A stretch of 64,000 nucleotides of DNA from Stenogyne calaminthoides. Taxonomy: Eukaryota; Streptophyta; Magnoliopsida; Lamiales; Lamiaceae. The notes beneath the pieces were generated by a model. The model searched no databases. It was not told the origin of the DNA and saw only the letters and a list, made by a program, of their open reading frames with translations. The stretch's first letter is position 1; the number at the start of each line of letters is the position of its first letter. The DNA is taken from positions 28,790,870 through 28,854,869 of the forward strand of contig JBBCBC010000009.1 in NCBI GenBank assembly GCA_037126765.1, written 5' to 3'. The translations under genes and the position numbers were made by a program. Positions 58,129-64,000 of the stretch are shown here, one piece after another.

Positions 58129-59967
58129 TGTTGGGGTTATACGTGAAAGTATACTTTTACTTTGTATAACCTATGTATTAAACACTTATTTACTGAAATA
58201 AATTGTTTATCACTATTGCTTTAAATATGATTGAATGTTATATATATTTATTGCAAACCGTTCATAGCACACGTTATATTGTAGTTAACGTGGTGATACT
58301 AGATCACAGAAGATCACGTTAACGGTGCCTTGTAAACGAGTGTGTGTTTCACAACTTAGATAGATCCGAACAATCTATTGGTAGAAGTTGATGTGTAAGG
58401 CTCAGATTGACTTGTCTTGACCAAGAGATTACACCAGTGCATTCGATGCGCTGAAGCGGACCTACAGAGAGGATAAACTCATTCGCACTGACTTAAGGGA
58501 TGAAGAGTTAGACCTCAGTGGTTGTTGATTTCTTAATCTCTGTCACTTAATAAGGATTGTGTGTAATTAGCAGTTATTGCTTTGACTTATAAATGAGAAA
58601 AGAATCATTGCGACTTCGATACCCTATATCTTGGGCAATAATATTAATTGAACGACAGTTGCTAAATTAATACAGGGAATCGTGTGCTTGCAATGTCTTG
58701 CTTGATTGGTCCCCTTGGTGGGCCTGGAACCTTTATCATACTAAATCTTGCAAGTGGAATTAATTTTCCGATGTGGATAATAAAGTTGGGCTGTCCTTAC
58801 TCCAAGGATAAATATATTAATTAATATAAAGCTTTTCAGCGGCTTAATTAATTAATGGACTAAATAATCTTAAACACGGGAAATAATCATCGGGAGCCAT
58901 ATTACCGTAATATGGGTTAAGATTGGATAGTGCAATATTAATTATATAGTGGCATTAATTAATATTAATGGGCTGAATTATATTGTGGCTCAATATTGGA
59001 ATTCAGAAGCCCATTGGAAGATCCATCTTAATTTTCCTAAAGGCCCCTCAAGTAGCCAAATTATATTCCAATAAATAAAAGGTGCTTAAAATAAAATAAA
59101 TTATTATTGCTTATATTTCCTTGAAATTTTCAAAAATATTAAATAAAAGAGGGAGAAGAATTTTCTTGAAAAGATTTTATGGAAAGGAGATAATGTATTC
59201 TTGGAATACAAGATTATCCCATAAATTCAAGAAAACTCCCACTTTGCTTCTTTAATAGGGATTTTCGAAAATAGTAGTGAATAAAAAGGGAAGAAAGATT
59301 TTCTTGAAAAGATTTTATGGAAAAGGATATGTATTCTTGGAATACAAGAATATCTCATAAATTCAAGAAAGATCCAATCTTGCAAATCTTCTTGTAATTT
59401 TCGAAAATATAGGCTAAATAAGGGTGTGAGGTTTTTGTGGAAAAATACACATGGAAGGAAGAATATATTGGATATGTTCAAGATTTCTTGGAGATCAAGA
59501 AAAGATCTTTCCTAGCCCTAATTGCCTTGAAATTTTTGAACCCCCCTCACTTATAAATAGGGGATGAATTTTTCATCTCCAACTAGTGTTCCATGCATTG
59601 GAAATATTAGAAATCCACAAAGGTGGTGCAACAATATTTTATTTTCCTTGTTTTATAAATCGTTCATCGGAGAACCTTCCACCGGGGTTATTGGACGAGG
59701 ACTTGGGAATACTTGAGAAGTACTTTTGGTGGGTATCTAGATACTTGATCCTCTCTGTCTCAGATCGTCTCTCCAATGGGTACGTTTACGTAAACTCCTA
59801 GAAATTCCTCATGCTAGGATCTTTTACGTGAAATATTATTTGCATGTTGTTGTTGGATTAATTATTATTTGAATTCACTTAGGTAAATTCATGCTAGTAA
59901 TAATTGTTAATTTACATTTGTGTTTATGAGATCATCCCGATAGATCCTAGCATATGTTATCCCAACA
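58129..59967 (+). repeat. E3 3' LTR
   Basis: Starts TGTTGGGGTTATACG and ends CCCAACA, followed by the CACAC duplication. Collinear with the 5' LTR, with scattered substitutions and small indels. Confidence 0.92.
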
Positions 59968-59972
59968 CACAC

Positions 59973-61095
59973 CTGCTGGAGAGATTGACCTGCAGCTCTA
60001 CAATGAGCAATTGCTTGACGATCTCTCTAATGCAGTAGACACTTATGTTATAGTGGAAGCTGAGAACGATAAGCTGAGGTCAGAGAACAATCATCTTGTT
60101 AAAGATAATGCTGCAAGAAAAGCTACTGAACTGAAATCAGTTGAAACTGTTCAAAAAATGACTGCAGAACTGGAGCTTCTGAAAGTCAGCTCTTCTGATC
60201 AGGATAAACTGATTAAGGAACAACTAGCTATTAACAAACAGTAAGCTGATGATCTCAAAATCTTCCAAGCTAAGTTTGATGAACTCTTCTAACTGCATGA
60301 GAGTCTAAAAACTACTGAGGATAGTTTGCGTAAGAAAATAGAGGTTTTCTCGAAATCATCTAAGACCATTCAAGATCTGAACAACTATTTTCGAACGTCA
60401 ACTAATAAGAAGGGAATTGGGTATGAAAACCCTTCTACATCCTCAAAAGCCCAGTCTGGTTCACTTCAGAAAAGTGTAATCAAACGAGTTTCTGATCAAG
60501 ATACATGAAAAGCAAAATCTGTATCAGATAAGGGAAAAGGATCAGCTGACCAGGCAAGGCAAGTGTCTGATCAGAAAGGGAACATAAATGGACCCCAATT
60601 GATCAAGCATCAGCCGAGGAATAAACAGAAGAACCCTGTTCTTCTGAAGAGACATCAACCTGATCAGCAGATTAGGAATCAGAAAAGACTACCTCTCAAG
60701 GGAAAATCTAATCTGAAACCTAATCAGGTCAAGCTGCCTAACAAGCAAGCTAAGGTAAACTGCTAAGACCATCTATGCCAAAAATATATGAATCTTGTAA
60801 TGGCTGCAGTCGTACCTACCCTTACAATCAGAAACCTAGGGCTGCTGCACCTGAGCCCCACAGGATTAAAAGAAGACAAATATCAATAAAAAATCCCAAG
60901 CCTTCTGATTCATCCAAGACTCACACTAATGATCATACTGACCAGATTTCATATGAAGAGACGTATGATTATGTAGATGTTTATGGGAGACAAATCAAGC
61001 CCTCTGTTTTCAACAAGGGTGCCAGATTTGTTTGGATCCCGAAAGGTATTTCTAACCCCCCAGGACCCGATTCTACTGGGGTACCTAAAGCCTGA
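59973..61095 (+). pseudogene. E4 gag, 3' part
   Basis: Continues E4 gag after E3. 59973-60243 reads GEIDLQLYNEQLLDDLSNA then a Lys/Glu/Leu coiled-coil-like stretch (ENDKLRSENNHLVKDNA), ending at an in-frame TAA (60242). Then come basic Gln/Lys/Pro-rich segments and, at 60775-61095, YDYVDVYGRQIKP and RFVWIPKG, the same terminal segment as the E1 gag. Stops at 60242, 60290, 60506 and 60764 break it. Confidence 0.75.
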
Positions 61096-61100
61096 TCTGA

Positions 61101-62477
61101 TTGCAGGTTCGCGTGGGTTTGGCCAATAAAGGAGGTGTACAAGCAACTATCTGGTACATCGATAGTGGTTGCTCAAGGCACATGACTGGAAACAAACATC
61201 TCCTTAGCTCATACACAGAACAAGAAGGTCCACGTGTACTCTTTGGTGATGATAACTTTGGTTTTACCAGAGGATTCGAAACCTTAGAGAATGATGATGT
61301 ATAGGTTACTGGAGTCTCGTATGTCGATGGTTTAAAGCAAAACCTATTATCGGTTTCATAATTCTGCGACAACGGATTCAGTGTTGAGTTCACGACTGAT
61401 CAATGCACTATCAAGAATCGAGCTACTCAACAGATTTTGTTAACTGGTTCAAGAAAAGGATGCAGATTGGAACAATTGTCCAAGAAATGCATGCATGATA
61501 GTTAAGAGTTCCAAAAGCAGCAGTTAGCTCTAGCACAAGAGAATGAGCCATCTGAACTTTAAAACTCTTAACAAGATAGCAAGGATGTCCCTGATTGAGG
61601 GTCTCCCGAATGAGGTATTCTCTAAGGATCAGACATGTGTCGCATGTCAGAAGGGAAAACAGGTTAAAGCCTCATTCAAGGGGATCTCAGGACCAGCATC
61701 CAGCAGAGTATTGCAACTGCTCCATACGGATTTGTTTGGACCCGTTACCCCACTTAGTCTCAGCGGACGCAAATACACTCTGGTAATCGTGGATAATTAT
61801 TCCAAGTTTACCTGGGTTGTATTCTTATATAAGAAGAATGAGACAACAACAAATATACCCGAGCTGCTCAAGAAATTACAAAATGAGAAGGGTGTCAGTA
61901 TTGTGAAAATCAGATCCGATAAAGGTACAAAATTTCTGAACTCCTTTATTACTGACTTTTGCACTAAGTTTGGAATACAGTATGAAACATCAGCTGTAAG
62001 AACACCACAACAGAATGGAGTAGTAGAACGGAGAAACGGAACACTCAAAAGAAGTCAAACGCCGTCTTATGTTATTTGAACATGCAACTCCAAACCGCTT
62101 CGGAAAGTTTATCAACACAAAGATGCCACACTCAGAACAGATGTTCTCTGACTAAGATTCACTTCAAAACACCTTATGAACTATGGAATGGCAGAAAACC
62201 TCGTGTTTCTTACTTCCATGTTTTTGGGTGCAAGTGTTTCATACACAACAATGGGAAGAACCAGTTGAAAACCTTTGAAGCCAAGTCAGATGAGGGTATA
62301 TTCTTAGGATATTCCTCAACGAGCAAGGCTTTCAGGGTGTTCAACAGGCGAACCCTAGTTGTGGAAGAAACACCACATGTGGTCTTTTATGAGACATCTT
62401 CTGAACAGGAGAAATCTTCCTCAGAACAAGCAGTACCAGATCAACCGGTACCTGATGCACAAAAATGGATTAGTTAA
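61101..62477 (+). pseudogene. E4 protease and integrase, broken
   Basis: Protease site WYIDSGCSRHMTG at about 61150-61190. After LENDDV a TAG (61302) and further stops break 61300-61540. The open frame 61543-62079 has the pre-integrase MSHLNFKTLNKIARM, the CVACQKGKQ knuckle, LLHTDLFGPVTP, a catalytic-site region KIRSDKGTKFLNSF, and TPQQNGVVERRNGTLKR with the Glu. 62076-62477 gives the C-terminal integrase part (TPYELWNGRKPRVSYFHVFG). A frameshift lies near 62065. Confidence 0.85.
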
Positions 62478-62881
62478 GTATCAAAGATAAGGGACCAGAT
62501 CACGTAACAGTATATGTTCCAAAAATTGATCTTACTGATTCACCAGGTCAATCAGACCCAAAGGTACGTACAACTGTCAATGAAGAAAGTTCGCAATTTG
62601 AGATAGATATCAATCGAACCATGGTTTGGGAACACGATGTTCCTATGGACAGACATCAGCATATGATGATTCCAACATCAGCTGAGACTTATCCATGTCA
62701 AGTGTATCATATTACTGCACCACTCCCAACCACTAGTGACTCAATATCAGATAAGGATGATAATATCCAAACTGATATACATAAAAAAAAAAGGACTTCG
62801 TTAAGTGACCATCCGACTGATCTGATAATTGGCAATCCGAATGCCCGAGTCTAAACTAGACATCAAGTTGGTGAAAGTGTC

Positions 62882-64000
62882 ATGTATTGTTGTTATCTGT
62901 CTTTGAAGGAACCAACCACCATAGAAGAAGTTCTACAAGATGCCAGCTGGATTCTAGCCATGCAAGAAGAATTAGAGCAGTTTGAAAGGAATCAGGTTTG
63001 GAAACTGGTGGACAGACCAACTCATCAAGATGTGATAGATACCAAGTGGGTATTCAAGAACAAGAGAGATGAGAACAATATCATAACCAGAAATAAGGCA
63101 AGACTTATTGTTAAGGGGTATTTACAATCAGAAGGAATTGATTATGATGAGACCTTTGCACCAGTAGCTCGCCTGGAAGCCATTCGGCTGTTTCTGGCAT
63201 ATGCTGCCCACAGAAGGTTCATTGTGTATCAAATGGATGTAAAGAGTGCATTCTTAAATGGGGTACTAGCTGAGGAAGTTTATGTTGAACAACCTCCTGG
63301 CTTTGAAAAAGGCAACCAGGTGTACCGTTTAAGAAAAGTTCTTTATGGCCTGAAACAAGCTCCTCGAGCTTGGTATGATATACTATCTCAGTTCTTGATA
63401 GACAGTGGATTCACTAAAGGAGTAATAGATAGGACCTTATTCAGAATAGAAGATGGTGAAGATATTCTGATGGTTCATATCTATGTGGACGACATCATCT
63501 TCGAATCTCCCAACAAGAGCCTATGTGAAAGATTCAGCAAACTGATGCAAGGGAAATTCGAAATGTCCATGATGGGTCAGATGAATTACTTTCTGGGTCT
63601 ACAAGTTAAGCAAAGTACAGAAGGGATATTCATCTGTCAGACAAAGTACACTAGGAATCTGTTGGCTAAGTTTGGAATTCAGAATAGCAAGGAAGCCAAA
63701 ATTCCTATGATGACTGGATTCAAAATGGATCCAGATGAGAATGGTCTGAAAACTAATCAGAAAGAATATAGGGCTCTCATTGGATCTTTACTATACCTGA
63801 CTGCCAGTAGACCAGATATAACTTTTGCAGTAGGTGTATGTGCTAGATTTCAGGCAAATCCAATGCAAAGCCACCTAGAAGCAGCTAAGAGAATTCTTAA
63901 GTATCTGAAGGGGACAGTAAACCTTGGTTTATTCTACCCATCAGATGATAATCTAGAGCTTAGTGGGTATTCTAATTCTGATTATGGAGATTGCAGAATA
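62882..64000 (+). CDS. E4 reverse transcriptase/RNase H, open to window end
   Basis: An uninterrupted frame of 373 codons runs from the ATG at 62882 off the window. It is normally part of the Gag-Pol polyprotein, so the ATG is only a boundary. Motifs: [43 protein letters not shown], motif [26 protein letters not shown], catalytic [39 protein letters not shown] and the RNase H start [12 protein letters not shown]. All RT catalytic Asp residues are present. In contrast to E1-E3 there is no stop, so this part of E4 may still encode active enzyme, although gag and integrase upstream are broken. Confidence 0.9.
   Translation, partial: MYCCYLSLKEPTTIEEVLQDASWILAMQEELEQFERNQVWKLVDRPTHQDVIDTKWVFKNKRDENNIITRNKARLIVKGYLQSEGIDYDETFAPVARLEAIRLFLAYAAHRRFIVYQMDVKSAFLNGVLAEEVYVEQPPGFEKGNQVYRLRKVLYGLKQAPRAWYDILSQFLIDSGFTKGVIDRTLFRIEDGEDILMVHIYVDDIIFESPNKSLCERFSKLMQGKFEMSMMGQMNYFLGLQVKQSTEGIFICQTKYTRNLLAKFGIQNSKEAKIPMMTGFKMDPDENGLKTNQKEYRALIGSLLYLTASRPDITFAVGVCARFQANPMQSHLEAAKRILKYLKGTVNLGLFYPSDDNLELSGYSNSDYGDCRI

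Larger units (their letters stand above)
36378..59967 (+). mobile_element. E3: copia element inserted in E4 gag
   Basis: Bounded by the duplication CACAC (36373-36377 and 59968-59972). LTRs 36378-38222 and 58129-59967 begin TGTTGGGGTTATACG and end CCAACA. Primer site, long leader, gag, zinc knuckle, protease, integrase, reverse transcriptase, RNase H and polypurine tract follow in copia order; E2 splits it after gag. Without E2 it is about 9.2 kb. The gag start (MSQPFNPLYSILKDHQLTG) and zinc knuckle are unlike E1/E2/E4, so it is a different copia lineage. In the first about 155 bases the LTRs differ at roughly nine positions, more than E1. Confidence 0.92.
18441..64000 (+). mobile_element. 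E4: host copia retrotransposon (runs off window)
   Basis: This element contains all others to its right. Its 5' LTR starts TGTTGGGAAATTTG at 18441, is cut at 18500 by E1, resumes at 33321 and ends CCTACA at 34827, so about 1.57 kb in total. A primer site complementary to initiator tRNA-Met follows. The gag is split by E3 (36378-59967), and pol runs from about 61101 past the window end in the order protease, integrase, reverse transcriptase, RNase H (copia order). The gag ends in a coiled-coil region and a VDVYGRQI..WIPKG segment also found in E1, so E4 is a relative of E1/E2. The 3' LTR and right target duplication lie outside the window. Confidence 0.8.

Overview
The window is nuclear DNA of a flowering plant, probably a eudicot. 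The evidence is AT-rich intergenic sequence, short GT-AG introns, a recognisable CORYNE receptor pseudokinase, Stowaway/Harbinger-type MITEs, a hAT element and Ty1/copia retrotransposons primed from initiator tRNA-Met. No tRNA, rRNA, CRISPR or bacterial operon structure was seen.

Positions 1-18,420 are gene space. From left to right they hold: a decayed VTI1-type SNARE pseudogene (about 930-1286, minus); a candidate non-autonomous Helitron (2692-4718) carrying a Stowaway MITE; an intact seven-exon gene for a small RecA-like ATPase that resembles SWSAP1 (6051-7463, plus); a three-deep nest of DNA transposons (7737-12887) made of a MITE, a Mutator-like element with a 9-bp target duplication and a hAT element with a perfect 8-bp duplication; a dimeric foldback MITE (14948-15155); and an intact two-exon CORYNE gene (15181-16938, minus). 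The MITE starts 26 bp beyond the CORYNE stop codon. A Stowaway MITE (18114-18419) closes this part.

From 18,441 to the end the window is one tower of copia retrotransposons, resolved by LTR ends, primer sites and target-site duplications. The host, E4 (plus strand), starts at 18441 and runs past the window end. E1 (18501-33315, minus strand, TSD ACCAG) sits 60 bp inside the E4 5' LTR. E3 (36378-59967, plus, TSD CACAC) sits in the E4 gag. E2 (40416-54784, plus, TSD ATGAG) sits in the E3 gag. E1 and E2 belong to one long-LTR family of Sirevirus type, with a large third reading frame downstream of pol (env-like position). E4 is a relative with an open reverse transcriptase frame; E3 is a different, shorter copia lineage.

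Two points affect interpretation. First, in alternating patches of the retrotransposons, CAG and CTG of one copy correspond to CG, CGG or CCG in its relatives, often with a one-base loss. Many frameshifts fall in such patches while the two host genes are clean, so part of the apparent decay may be a consensus artefact at CHG-methylated sites. Second, E1 and E2 lie in opposite orientation about 7 kb apart and could form double-stranded RNA. I found no wholly new biological system. The least described items are the plant SWSAP1-like gene, the foldback MITE behind CORYNE, the env-like frames and the GC-rich palindromic block in the E3 leader.
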